A DNA stretch of 64,000 nucleotides from Haemaphysalis longicornis (taxonomy: Eukaryota > Arthropoda > Arachnida > Ixodida > Ixodidae). The stretch is taken from contig CM023449.1 of NCBI GenBank assembly GCA_013339765.2, positions 118,672,957 through 118,736,956 of the forward strand, written 5' to 3'. A program made the translations under genes and the position numbers. Under the pieces are notes generated by a model. It was not told the origin of the DNA, searched no databases, and saw only the letters and a program-made list of their open reading frames with translations. The number at the start of each line of letters is the position of its first letter. Position 1 is the first letter of the stretch. Of the stretch, positions 21,223 through 32,494 are shown one piece after another.

Positions 21223-24200
21223 TAATTCTCTCCCTTTCATGTTCGTCAGACGAAAGGTAATTAGCACGCGTTGCGTCTGCGCCTTGCGGTGAAGTTCAAA
21301 CAACGATTCCAAATGTCCAATTTTGAATTGTTGTCTTGAAGGAATGTGGCTGTTCGACATTATTAGAGGCACAAATTCATTCCCATGTGATTTAAAATAC
21401 CTTGTCAATTGCTGACCTTCACTTATGGCCAGTACGACATGCGCGCAAGCAGGTTACGCAAAGGAATTTGATTGAAGCTCAATAAGCACTCGGTAGCGAA
21501 TGCTTCTGACGTTCCCTTTCATTTTACCAGGACCTTCGGCGAGAATGTGCACTTGAGATTTATTGACATCTTTGGACTCGATATTGTAGCCCTGCTTGCA
21601 GGAGTTACGCGCGGTGCGCTAGAATTATGTGGGGGCAAGTTTCCTCCTAGGAGCTGTCATGTCACAATGGTTCAGTTCCAAAAGTCTCCAGCATTACAGC
21701 GGCACCTATTTAATATTTAGAAGAAACAGTACAAAACTTTTACGTGCTGAACCAAGACTGGCCGATGCACATACGATGGGTTCAAGCCTTATTTGTAGCG
21801 CTTTCCTTGTATGAACTTGTATCCGAAGTCTCCAAGTTATCATTGGACTTTCAGCTGGAGCTATTATCGCACAGACAAGGTGGGAGTGAAATCAAATCAC
21901 AACAGGCGTGTTTTAGGAACAGTAGCGGTTGACGAGGACGACATGACAAATCAGTTGGAAGTAGGGTAACTGCGTGGCAGTGCCGAATCTGAATTTACAA
22001 ACCCCGAAACAACACCCAAACTGCTGAAACCATCTGAAAATTCCGGGTCCTCACGTTAGACGTGTGACTAGCAGCAGAAAGAGGTTTCGCAGAATGAGGC
22101 TACCTGTGTCTTGAACCAATGCTAATAATAACTGCCTGTTTTATTTTCAAATAATTGCTGCTGCGCAATGCTGTCAGATTGCAATGCCTAAGATATTTTA
22201 ATATCCTACCTCCTGGGAGCTTTATCGTACAAACATTTATGTTAGTTGAGCATACAGCATGTTTTTTTGTTCCTAAGTGCGAACGCGATGCAGTCTTTAT
22301 CAGCAACATAACCATCTTAGCTCGCAAAAATGGGCCGTCAAAAATCACACTTTCGCAACAGCAGGATAATTTAATCTCAGCATCAAAATGCAGCACTGAA
22401 ACTAACTACTGGGGGAAGTAGTCGCATAAGAAGCAAATACAACGTATAGAACTTGGCTTTTCAATTCATTTATTACGGGTGATCATTCCGAAACCAAGCA
22501 AATGAAGGCTGCAAGCAGCACGAGTGCTTGCTCGCTATTTTTGTTGTAAAATTTTCAGTCTAAAAAAAAGCTACTCACAAAAATGCTTGAATTAAAAAAA
22601 TTGCCGCAAAGAAGAAATAGTAAAACACATCCACTCGAACCCTCAATGTGTGGTCGAACACGAAACACCTACAATAATACCCACCAAGAAAATAGAACGT
22701 TGAAATTACCGGCATACTCACACTACAAGTGCAAACAAAACTGTACATATTGAAAGATATATAGAAGCACCGTCTCAGTCATTCTTTCCGTAAGAAATGC
22801 CCGCCTAAACTTATCACCACGTGTGCAGATGTGGTATATTAATGCGGCGTTGAGGCGTAATGAATCAACTGATTATGCTTTCCGAGAACCAGGAGCGCAG
22901 ACGTCTTTCTTTTCGTGTTAAAGTCATGATAGATCTTCCTAGCTGTCAAGAGGCCCAGTTTCTAATTTTACGCCTTCGGTGACTTCCACGCAAAGAGCAA
23001 ATGCCAGTTTCACAAAAATATAGTGGCGCGAAAACTAATCTCGGCATGTCGGTTCGTTTCCCAAGCCGCTGCACCGATCACTAAGCCCTAGCGCATTTGA
23101 ATATAGCTCGATATTAGTGACGGCGGGGAAAAGGCAACATCGGAGGTTTGGGTCTTCAGTAATGGCCATTGCAGCATCCGTAACGGTCCAGCCGTAAATC
23201 GTCGCTGTCCGAGCTAACCAAAGCCACGCACGAATTATACATGCCCGTCTGAGAGCGTAAATTATTGTCTCGCCGCACTGCCTGATTACAGAACTCGGTA
23301 CACTAGCCTTAACGAACCTTCCTGGCAGGGAGCGCCGCACAACTGCAGCAAAAGTCTTCAAAAAAAAAAAAACATAATAAAACCTCCAGGTTTTAATACC
23401 GCAGATATAGGTTGGACCGGAAGAGCCAGTGCGCCGTCGTTTCCTAAGTGACCAGAACCTGCTCTTAGCTAACCCCATCAATCACAAAGAAGACAGTGCA
23501 ATGGCCGACAGTGAATCAATGAAGCGAATTGTGGAGTAACTTTAAACTAAGCAAACTTGGTCTCTTCAAATGAAAGAGAACGAAATGAGGGTCAAATAAC
23601 AGCGTTTTTTTAAGTACAACAAATTTAACATCGAAGTATAATTTTTTAATGCAAAGTTTATTGTACCGTGTGGAGTTAGCCTCGACGCAACTCGGAGACT
23701 CACACCAGTGCTTGCTATTTGTCGTGTGCGTGCTGGAACCGATCAAGCAGATAAAAAACATGCGAACGGAAGAATTGACTATTTTAGCAAAAGAAGATGT
23801 ACTTAATACGAAGGGAATAATCTTCTAAACTTTTCTGGCGTATAAACAAGGCTACAGGGACAGACACTTAACTCTTTAGATCAAGGCAAGGCCCACAGGA
23901 TCACAAAAAGCCAATTTTATGTCGTGGCTTGAAGAACATGCGCGATTTCTGAGGAACAATTTCTTTTTCGTCCCCATAAGGGCAAAAACAAGATCCCTTT
24001 AATAAAGCCGATGTATCCTTCGGTCTTTGTGCAAGCGTGCGGGGACAGTCTGAGCACAGGTTTCAATGAGCTCGTTATTTCGTATGGGCGGCGCTGTCTA
24101 CAACCGCTTATTATAAAACATGTAATATAGCCACTGTGGAGACAGAATCATTCGTCGGCTGCCGTGTTGTACTGAACGGAGTTCCTAGGAACAGCGTTCT

Positions 24201-24420
24201 TGAAACCAGTTCCTTTTGGGAGAAACGGAGGAACGCCGCCGTTGCCTTAAAGGACACTGAACTGATTTGTAAACAATGCGGGATTACGAGCGCAAATTGT
24301 AGTCCGGAGCCCCGAGGCCCTGTTTCGACCACTCTGAGCGCATTTACGCGAATTTATTTAGTAGAAAAATCAATTACAAAATGCTGTCCTCCTCTCTGCA
24401 CTATCGCCCATTTTCTGTGG
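21223..24420. other. No gene recognised
   Basis: AT-leaning with only chance frames. A short TTAAAGGACACTGAACTGA block near 24248 is shared in reverse with about 25880-25910. Confidence 0.5.
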
Positions 24421-24424
24421 CGTT

Positions 24425-24600
24425 TTCGTGTGACGTCAGCAGGAGAGGCGCTGGCAATTCGCTGCGCTACTGCACGGCTCGCCGACCTTCCGCGGACCGC
24501 GACCGAGTCAGTCGGCCCAGCGTTTAGTCCGCCTGCCGCCGACGGGTCGTCGCAATTCGCTCGATCAGTTGAAACTAAGCCACAACACGTTTGGGAATGG
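24425..24600. promoter_or_regulatory. Second CpG-rich block with a CRE-like site
   Basis: TGACGTCAGC near 24431, followed by about 150 bp of CpG-dense sequence. No convincing coding exon follows. A weak candidate for a promoter or for GC-rich repeat debris. Confidence 0.25.
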
Positions 24601-26161
24601 AAGAATGTGCCTTCTTTACTTCGTTAGTTTGTACACTGTATCTAGCTCCAAGTCAAGGTCGCTTCACACAAGCGCTGCACAAGTGCACATGCGACGCTTC
24701 GCTGACTGGTACGCCAGTAGGAAAATATAAGGCCTCTTGAAGGGGGAGAAGAGTCAGCGAAGTCAATATAGGTACTAAGGAAATAAAATCAACTGATATT
24801 TTTACCGTACAGCGTAAAACTAGGGTTCGGGAAGCACTTTTTTGCGCTGGGCTAACAAGCACAGCGGTCAGCAGCACGATTGCGCATCTGCGAACGCTTT
24901 TCCGTCTACGAAATGCAAGTGCTAGACATTAGCTATTGTGGAAACTCGGGGGACGCTTACTGCACGAGCGCACTACAACAAATAGTCACCTAAGCTGCTT
25001 AAAATACTAAAACTAAATAAAAGTGTAAACTGGTTATACATTATATACCTTATATTTCCACCATCGGCCCCGCTCGCCCGTAGCTTGTTTTTTTTTTTTT
25101 GTCTGGAGCGCTAGGTATGTCATAGGAAGTGCTTTGCCAGTGACAAGTTCGAATCCCCGCGACTACATGCTTTTTTTTATATAACTTTTTTGTTTTTCGC
25201 CGATGTTTTCTATACTGAGTTCACCTTTTTTGGGCCGCAACGTTCATTGCTCCACGAACTAGTCCACAGAACTCGCGCAGGCTGGCACTGGCACGCTAGC
25301 CAGTTCTCGTTGGCGAGCTGTTGCCATAAGCACCTACTGCTTGCGGACAGTTACCACAGGTCAGAATCAACAGACCCTTGGCCTGGTGCGAACACGCTTT
25401 TTACGATACAGACATGAGTGAGGCAAGCTCCAAATATGGGGGGAAAGCGCACGCATTTGAGCGTCTGTGGGGACGCGGAAGGCGTTCATGCACTGCGTAG
25501 GCCTCAGCTAGTGAATGCTACGATTCCAAGCCGTCCTGGGAGGCTTATCTTATGCATTTTTACAGCTGACAACATGGCAGAAGCACGGTACGATGATTAC
25601 TGAGTTATTGAGAATGCCCATCCAACAACGCCACCGGTTGTGTTTTATAGAACCGAAACCGAAACCGAAACTTGTTTGGTTGCTCACCTTGGGCATCGTC
25701 CAATCACGGTGCCCCCTCCTCCCAACGTCACAGCTTAGTTCGTGCGGCCGCCGCAAACCGCGCATGGTAGTTTTTCTTCTTTCGCGCTTTGTAAAATAAA
25801 TACTGATTTGTCAACCGGATAAACAATGAAAAGTGTCCTAATTTGAGCTAGTCTACGCAGTGCAAGCAAAAACGGGAGCTTGACAAATTCACTTCAGTGT
25901 CTCTTTAAGAGTTAGTGGAACTGTAACTGTAACTGGTTAGGTTTATGAAGGAACGGCAGGGGGAACAGCGTTCCTTCTGTCAACTTTACTTTGCAAGGGT
26001 ATGGCTGTCATATGCCAAGGCTTAAGGGCACAGTGGCTAGTACAAAGCGCCACAAGCCTGTACTGTGTTTCTTTTCCTATAGCCTACCCAATTTGCCGTC
26101 CGCCCGCGGAACGTGCTTCTTCGAAGAACCAAGGCCGAAGAAAAAAAGTACGCCATCTTCG
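24601..26161. other. No gene recognised
   Basis: 25080-25100 holds a T-run. A B-box-like AGTTCGAATCCCC near 25147 lacks a matching A box. Repeated CCGAAA hexamers lie at about 25651-25672. 25880-25910 is a short dispersed repeat (TTCACTTCAGTGTCTCTTTAA). Confidence 0.5.
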
Positions 26162-26487
26162 CGTAGGGGAACCCTGAGTAGTATTCGAAGAAGGCATGGG
26201 GTCGATTCAAATGCCCATCAGTTTTCAGTTCGTCGTTTCCGTGAGGTTGAGGTACGTAGCTACCGTTATATTTACCGTTTGGTTTCCATGTTAACTACCA
26301 CACTTTTCACTTACCGGAACTACGAAATGGGAAATTGCGTTTCCGTGAGGTTGAGGTACGTAGCAAACGTTATATTTACCGTTCGGTTTCCATGGCACCT
26401 ACCACACTTTTCACGGACCGTAACTACGAAATGGGAAATTGCGTTGACCCCATGGCTGTTTGGCATACTAATCAGGGTTCCCCTACG
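26162..26487. mobile_element. Inverted-repeat element containing a 104-bp tandem duplication
   Basis: The outer arms 26162-26203 and 26446-26487 are imperfect inverted repeats (CGTAGGGGAACCCTGA...GCATGGGGTC). Between them a 104-bp unit is present twice (26235-26338 and 26339-26442), about 90% alike. The right end continues into the CAGGGTTCCC...GTAATTTT repeat. The long plus-strand frame across it is a by-product of the duplication. A MITE-like element is the best guess; no transposase seen. Confidence 0.6.
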
Positions 26488-26600
26488 AGATGGTGTAATT
26501 TTATTGGAGGGGGGGGGGGTGTTAGAGTGGAGAGGCATTAAAGAGAGAGCGAGAGAGAGAGACGTTGAACGTGGTATGAGTTTCTCTTTATTTAAGCATT
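26488..26600. repeat. Repeat continuation with G-run and (GA)n
   Basis: Continues the CAGGGTTCCC family (copy 2): GATGGTGTAATTTTATT, a G homopolymer near 26509-26518, and a short (GA)n. A CTTTATTTAAG gives an AATAAA-type signal on the minus strand. Confidence 0.5.
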
Positions 26601-26618
26601 ATCATCATCATGTTTAAC

Positions 26619-26800
26619 CTAGGTGACGTCGAGCTGTGGTTTGCTTTTCGCTTTGATTATGACCGCTTTATGATCTGTGAAATGTAAAGTCAAGGGCTGT
26701 TGTAGTGGATGAACCCTAAAGTTGCTGAAGATGAGGTCGATGCATGGTCCCCGGATGGTTGTGGTCTGCTTGTAATCACGACCCACCGAGACTCGCCGAC
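26619..26800 (-). pseudogene. LINE endonuclease C-terminal scrap
   Basis: The minus-strand frame reads TTTIRGPCIDLIFSNF, then a short spacer and HFTDHKAVII. This is the end of an APE-type endonuclease of a non-LTR retrotransposon: the conserved IDLIFSN strand followed by the catalytic TDHKAV histidine. The rest of the endonuclease and the RT are absent. Just upstream on the minus strand (26846-26980) the frame runs into a two-unit tandem repeat, so the copy is a rearranged fragment. Confidence 0.7.
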
Positions 26801-26845
26801 GCACGCCGCTGCCGACGACGATGAAACGTCGAAGGTGCATGAAGC

Positions 26846-26980
26846 GTGCTCGTCTCGTGCCGGCCCAGGAAGACACCGACAACACCGTCTCTCCGGGAGC
26901 CATTAAAGGGGAAGTGTGCTCGTCTGGTGCCGGCCCAAGAAGACACCGGCAACACTGTCGCTCCAGGAGCCATACAAGGG
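26846..26980. repeat. Two-unit ~66-bp tandem repeat
   Basis: Units near 26846-26911 and 26912-26978 share GTGCTCGTCT.GTGCCGGCCCA.GAAGACACCG and CCAGGAGCCAT. Likely variable repeats next to or within the LINE scrap. Confidence 0.75.
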
Positions 26981-27162
26981 ACCGGGCGTTCAGCAAGCCG
27001 AGCATGCGCAGTCGGGGTGTGGACGACGTAACGACAACAACGACAAAGGTGGGCTATAGCCTCGACCATGAGTTGCTTCGCATCTAAAACTAGAAGCTGC
27101 CAGCCGGATGTACTGAGAGCCCAGCTTGATGGGCTGAATTTTGCCCACATGCGCCAGCTGTA

Positions 27163-27221
27163 CTTTGTACAGTTCTCTATATTGCGGTTCGCTGTACTGC
27201 GATATAGAGAATTGTACAAAG
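27163..27221. repeat. Perfect-looking 24-nt inverted repeat
   Basis: CTTTGTACAGTTCTCTATAT... pairs with ...ATATAGAGAATTGTACAAAG across a loop of about 12 nt, with one or two mismatches. A strong potential hairpin, function unknown. Confidence 0.7.
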
Positions 27222-28849
27222 AAGGCCCAGGGTAGGATGTACTGGAAAGAGTTAAGCGTATGGCTGTAATACCGGCGGTTAAGTCTTTTTTTTTCAAACT
27301 TCATTCGGAGACACTTACTGCGCAAACATGAACAAAAGAAAAGGGGTTAAATACACTGTGGGGTACAGACTGCACCATTTGTAAACACCCGGATAACATC
27401 GACTACGTTTTTATACACTGTTAGATGGCGGTTCACGTTTGGGATTTTATGCAGCGAACTTTACACAAAGACTTCCCTCTTAACCCGCATGGTATACGGT
27501 ATTTGCCCATAGAAAATAACGAAGGAGTCCCATACGATTTAATAATGCTCCTGGGCTTTCACAGCATATGGCGGGCGCGCATGGCGTGGTTCCATGGCGA
27601 CGTGGATACCCGACCCGCCCGCATTTTCTGCGGGAAAGTGTCGCGCAGTGCGTTGAGGGGGTGAGAGTCCAGCAGCCAGTACCAGATTGGTTCGATTCTC
27701 TAGAGCCGTTAATTATTCTAAAGCGATGATTAAATGACAAAGCCTAGCCTGAGTCACGGCTGGTAGGTTTATGTCGGTGTGTGTCTTACCACATTCAGGG
27801 TGTGATTATTTTTGTGTTGAACATATGGGTTAAAGAGTGGCAAAAAAAATGTTCAGGTGGACCAGAGAGAAAATGTCTGCTACACGTTCTCAAAGCCGCT
27901 AGTTCTTAGTTCTAATCTCCGCGGGAGCATTTTTTTTTTTTTCTGTAGCCTTTAATGCTTTTAAGCACTGAAAAATAATATTTAAGTACAAGAAACGCCG
28001 CGCACTCGAGAAGAATTTCCAAACTCGTACAACCCAAGTGAGACGTTCCTAATACGGTCGGTTTACTGAACGCCACCGTTGATCCTGGGCACGCATGTTC
28101 AGTTAGCCACACTAGAAGCAATCCAGCAGTGACCGACGCAGCGGCGGGTGCCCTGTCTTCGCTCAATTTAGTTCAGCCCCACGCACATACGGCGTCCTGC
28201 CGCGGTAGATTCGGCGCCGGGCGAACTTCATCGTGAAAGTTCGCTCCGCGTATTGTGGCCTTTCCGGCAACGGAACTTCGCAAAGTCTATCGCCTGTCTT
28301 GGATAGGCTCAACTGAGTGCTCTCCTTGTAGCAGTTAAAATAGCACGTAGTCCGTACATAATGCTTGAAGGTGGTGTAAAAGTTTCCAAGTTTCACAATA
28401 CACACTTTTTGAATCGAAATATCTGGAATTGTTAAACAAAATACTTTTTGCTGCTTCAGCGGCGTGTTAACCCCATTCGGCTCCAGACGGCGCCTCCCAT
28501 TCCCGGTTTTGTATACAGCCCGGTAGCATGCCCGGAAATTACGGTCTCATATTACTCTTAAAACGTGCCTTCCCCGTACAGTCCAGTAACAGGTACCGTG
28601 TGCCCTACCGGAACCGTTTTCCGGATCTGCTATAACTCTCAAATGTGTGGATACCGGTTAGGTTGTGTACTATTGTTGGGGTGGGGTTTAGAGCCGAGAA
28701 CTGCTTCAGGAAACGAGATATTGATTTGACGGAGGCACTTAAACCTAATTCCTATAAAGTTTCAGAGACTGTCAAAAAACGATCTTACTAGCTCACCAGG
28801 GGCCCAATACTAACGATATTACCTATTAAGCGGTTACAGAGCAAAGTAT
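27222..28849. other. No gene recognised
   Basis: A B-box-like GGTTCGATTCT near 27690 has no paired A box. Only short chance frames otherwise. Confidence 0.5.
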
Positions 28850-29000
28850 ATCTGCATTCGGAAAGTTGTAGTGAGGTGTGTGTTTTTTACTCCGAACTTT
28901 TCGATTAGTACGCATTTTGTATGTTGTGTTGTCGACTCTGTCTTGTTTATATGTATTGCATTTAAATCATGTTGTAGTAACCTGCTGCAGTAGCTACAAA

Positions 29001-29036
<36 letters not shown>

Positions 29037-29075
29037 ATAAATAAATATATATAAAAAAATAAATAATAATACAAA

Positions 29076-29106
<31 letters not shown>

Positions 29107-29110
29107 AAAA
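28850..29110 (+). mobile_element. LINE 3' end with (AAAT)n tail
   Basis: About 150 bp of UTR-like sequence ending GTAACCTGCTGCAGTAGCTAC, followed by a degenerate (AAAT)n tail of about 110 bp (28998-29108), the same tail type as the LINE at 32.1-32.5 kb. A severely 5'-truncated copy is the best reading. Confidence 0.55.
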
Positions 29111-29553
29111 CCAGGAAATTTGCATGTGAAGAGGGTGTGGTTAAGGTTTATACGCTTTCCCTTAATGAAGTTTAAAGGGAAAATGCATTAGAAATTGCAA
29201 TTCTAAACATTCCGGCAGTATGCGTGATTGCCCCAAAGTAGTGCCCGGAGCGATGCAGGATTACCTATATATATATCCACCGGAATTTTCCGGCGGTGTC
29301 GGGGCGCGGCAATTATTTTGCAATCGGTGCGCCGCCATACCCGCGCTCCCTGGGAGTGCGGGAAGATCTGCCGCGCTGCATCATTCGCATGTCGCCGGTC
29401 CCGCTGGACGGTGTATTTTGGGGTTTATTGCGGCACCCAGTCTGAATTAAAAGTTTGCTATTTTACTTGCCTGCACACCAAAGTTCCACTGCTCGACAGA
29501 GAGCACATTCGAGGCGAACCACACCTAATTAAAAGTCAGGTTTCCCCAATCCG
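29111..29553. other. Non-coding; GC-rich palindromic patch at 29278-29420
   Basis: Contains CCACCGGAATTTTCCGGCGG and a CCCGCGCTCCC/GGGAGTGCGGG hairpin within an otherwise AT-rich area. Probably a repeat fragment. Confidence 0.45.
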
Positions 29554-30193
29554 TACATAGATTGCGAATGCAGCATGTCGCACCTTCTTTTCGCTAAAAT
29601 GACGGCTGGTGATGTTGTATGTTGCCTTGCCACGCTGTTTGTGGCCCATTTCTGTACCCAAGTTTTTACAGTCAGTTACTTTTTCTTGAAATTCCGCCTG
29701 CAGGTAGCAGTGACCTATAAATTTAACCATGAACAGAGGGTTTTCGCTCGAGCACCACTGGTTTCTTGTTCACTGCAGTCTCAACCAAGATCTTCAAGCA
29801 AGAAATGTTCCGTATAAAAAAACGCATGTGTCTGAAAACTTATATCACCAGAGTAGTTTTCCGGGTGCCGTGAGCGCTGCCGCAAATGGGTCGCCATGCT
29901 GAATTGAAAACACTTTAAATCTAGAAGCTTTGCAACAAGAAGTCCGGCCACACGCTACTCTTGCAAGTCCGGGTACTCGCTCCTGACGTTGTCTATCGTA
30001 AACTTCTCCTGTCTACAAGTTAGATGAATTCTTAGAATTGACGCAAGACCAATGAATATCATTTCCTCACTTGTGTTGTAGCGCGGTGTTTGGTAATCAT
30101 TTGCCACAAAATGCGAGCTGGGCAAAATACGGGTTTAAGGGCGTCATATCTGCCAGAACAATGTCCCGACACGCTGCATTCGCGATCTATGTA
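29554..30193. repeat. Pair of 27-nt inverted repeats 590 bp apart
   Basis: 29554-29580 (TACATAGATTGCGAATGCAG...) and the complement at 30167-30193 differ at about two positions. They could be the terminal repeats of one element of about 640 bp, or two opposed copies of a short repeat. The frame at 29575-29817 between them is hydrophobic but unrecognised. Confidence 0.5.
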
Positions 30194-30205
30194 AAGCGCG
30201 GGCAA

Positions 30206-32094
30206 AGCTGGCACACAGTTACTCCTAGCGTAACTTCAATGCGGTATGAGGTGAACTCTTAGAGTGGGGCGTACAGGCACGTAAAAAACGAAATTTTTAA
30301 GCCAGATTAGGCACCTGAGGGCGTCACCCAATACAAAGTTGAACGCGAGAGCTGGCATGAGTCTGGGGCAGCGGCTTCTCTTCTCGCAGTTACCCAGGAA
30401 GCTCCCGCAAGGCGGCGCCCCGACTGCGGGAAATTGGCGGCGCCCTGAGAGCACTGGAAAAATCTGGAGTCTAGTACCCACCGATACGATAACCCGAAAT
30501 AATAAATACAATCGTCTGTTTTAAGGCACTGTTTTGTAGAGAAACAAAGCAAAAGTTAGAGAAAAAGCTTTTTTCGAGAAGAATGATGGCAGGTCAAGGG
30601 GTTGAAGAGGTACCAAAAGTAGGAGATGTTCGGAGTATAGACAGCATGGTGCCCTAAAAATAAGCCTGTGGGAACTTCGGGAGCCGAAATAATTACAAAA
30701 GAGGATATAAAAGCGTTGGAGCTTTGACAAGGGACGCAATTCAGGAAGGCTCCACCAGGCGGGCAGAGAAAATGATCGAGCGACCTTGACGTCGTTGCAT
30801 TACCCTTGACGAATTCAGGCTAGAAGCGTTCGGCTTCCAGACGCTCTGGCGCAACATGGAACCTGTTGCACGTTCTTTAGCATACCCGTTTTCAGAACCC
30901 GGTTCTTATCCAACTATACGGGGCGCCTCTGACAGCAATCGACATGATCGCTGGCAGGCTGCGGAGCAGCTCCTAGGTACGTCCACAATGATACGAGTAA
31001 GCATCGGCAATGCTCGAACTAGCGAGGGATCCACCTATCCTCGGCCGACCTACCTGGAGCCAAGGTCTCGCCCTATTATACCATTTTAACGAATGCCGCG
31101 CAAGGCAATTGCCTCCGGTAACATAGTTGCGTAGGAACTCGATGCTTCGAGAGGTAGGGTGCTGTAGTTACGGACTTTTCAACTATCCCACTCAGTAATG
31201 ACATTCAACTGTCCCTTTGGGGCTCTCTGCAGGACGGGGGACTTTCGCAGATATTTTTAAGCACTCCTTCTGAATGTTTCGAGGACAAACCTTCGCCCCA
31301 TAATTTTTTTAATTTACTCCTGCGTCCTGTCTTTTTCCTTCCTCGCCTATGTTTCATCCCTGGGTTTCCCATTCATTGCTGAGATATCCCAGCGGCTGCG
31401 TGCCATTCATCTTTCATGTTACATGTCCTGGGGAAAAACGCATTATGAACTCAACTTGAGGTGCAAGGTATTCCCCTGATTTTTGTTGTACAAATTTATA
31501 TTTGCGCTTAATTAAGTGCCTCCCCCGTTACAATTATTTCTTTGGCCCGTTGGGCCGGCCTTAAGCGCAGTGTTTGTTTATGCTGGGCTGTATTCGTACA
31601 GCACCCTGATGCCAGTACCAGCAAGTAATCTCTGTCAGCAAAATGTGTTCTATACAATCCTTGTGTGGTTACGGTGGCAAGAATAAGTCTATTTATGGAG
31701 TGTGTAAATTATTAGCAGGAAAGCATATACAGTTACATGGTGCATACAATTATTGCAAACGTTTATTTTTTGTTTTCTTCGAAGTCAGCCATTGTTTCAT
31801 TCCTCAAAATGATACTAAAATTAATGGAGCCTTGGCGAGAACGTTTAGAAAAGAGAAAGCGAAATTTGTCGCCTGTGTGTGCCGGAAGAATCAAACTTTC
31901 ATATTGCAAGGGCATTTTATCCAATGTCATGGCTACAAACTAAAAAAACTTTGCCTTAGGGGTAGGAGTGTTCCATTGCTCAAAACAAGCGGAATCTTTG
32001 ACAAGCGCAGCTCGCGTGCTCGGGTCAACTCATGGAGAACAAGCTTTGGTTTGCCGGATGTTCCTCAAACATTCTTTACTCCACTATGTGTTTT
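30206..32094. other. No gene recognised
   Basis: Chance frames only. 30400-30450 is GC-rich (GGCGGCGCCCC repeated). Confidence 0.5.
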
Positions 32095-32443
32095 ACTCCA
32101 CTATTTACTCCACATTTTAACAACTCGCAGGAAAATTGCACGTTTAAGCTTTTTTCACAAAATATTTACACTAACCCGGATATTAAAAATGACATTGTTT
32201 CACTTCCATCTTACATTTTCCCACGCTTTGACCACAGATTAAAAGTTGCAGTCCCCAATTGCCGGATGAATTTACGTTTGAGCTCTTTCTTACCAAAGAC
32301 AGCATCGGACTGGAACAGCCTCCCTCCCCGCCTCCATTGCCAGCAACCCTGGATCCTGTTTCCTGTATGACGGCCATAACTTACATTGTATAAACCTTCC
32401 CACTCATCTCAGTAACTCCTTTGGGGGATTGAGAGTATTGAAA

Positions 32444-32494
<51 letters not shown>
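32095..32494 (+). pseudogene. LINE C-terminal coding end and (AAAT)n tail (CR1/L2-like)
   Basis: Plus-strand remnant of the extreme C-terminus of a LINE polyprotein. It first reads TTRRKIARLSFFHKI in one frame. After a frameshift near 32165 it reads NPDIKNDIVSLPSY, then RLKVAVPNCRMNLRLSSF, then PKTASDWNSLPP. The closing F.P.T...WN.LP signature is typical of this LINE group; the same signature (TLWNDLP) closes the minus-strand LINE at 36.1 kb. A short UTR (CTTTGGGGGATTGAGAG) and a regular (AAAT)n tail (about 32441-32494) follow. Strongly 5'-truncated. Confidence 0.8.

Noticed and set aside
23035..23481. 148-codon minus-strand open frame
   Set aside because: No recognisable motif, includes a homopolymer-coded FFF/KKK run, no splice or promoter context; taken as chance.
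24136..24627. 163-codon frame ending in the CpG-rich block
   Set aside because: Composition changes abruptly and it starts in a dispersed repeat; no motif. Not supported as a gene.
25991..26617. 208-codon plus-strand open frame
   Set aside because: Its length comes from the 104-bp tandem duplication and surrounding repeat; no protein similarity seen.
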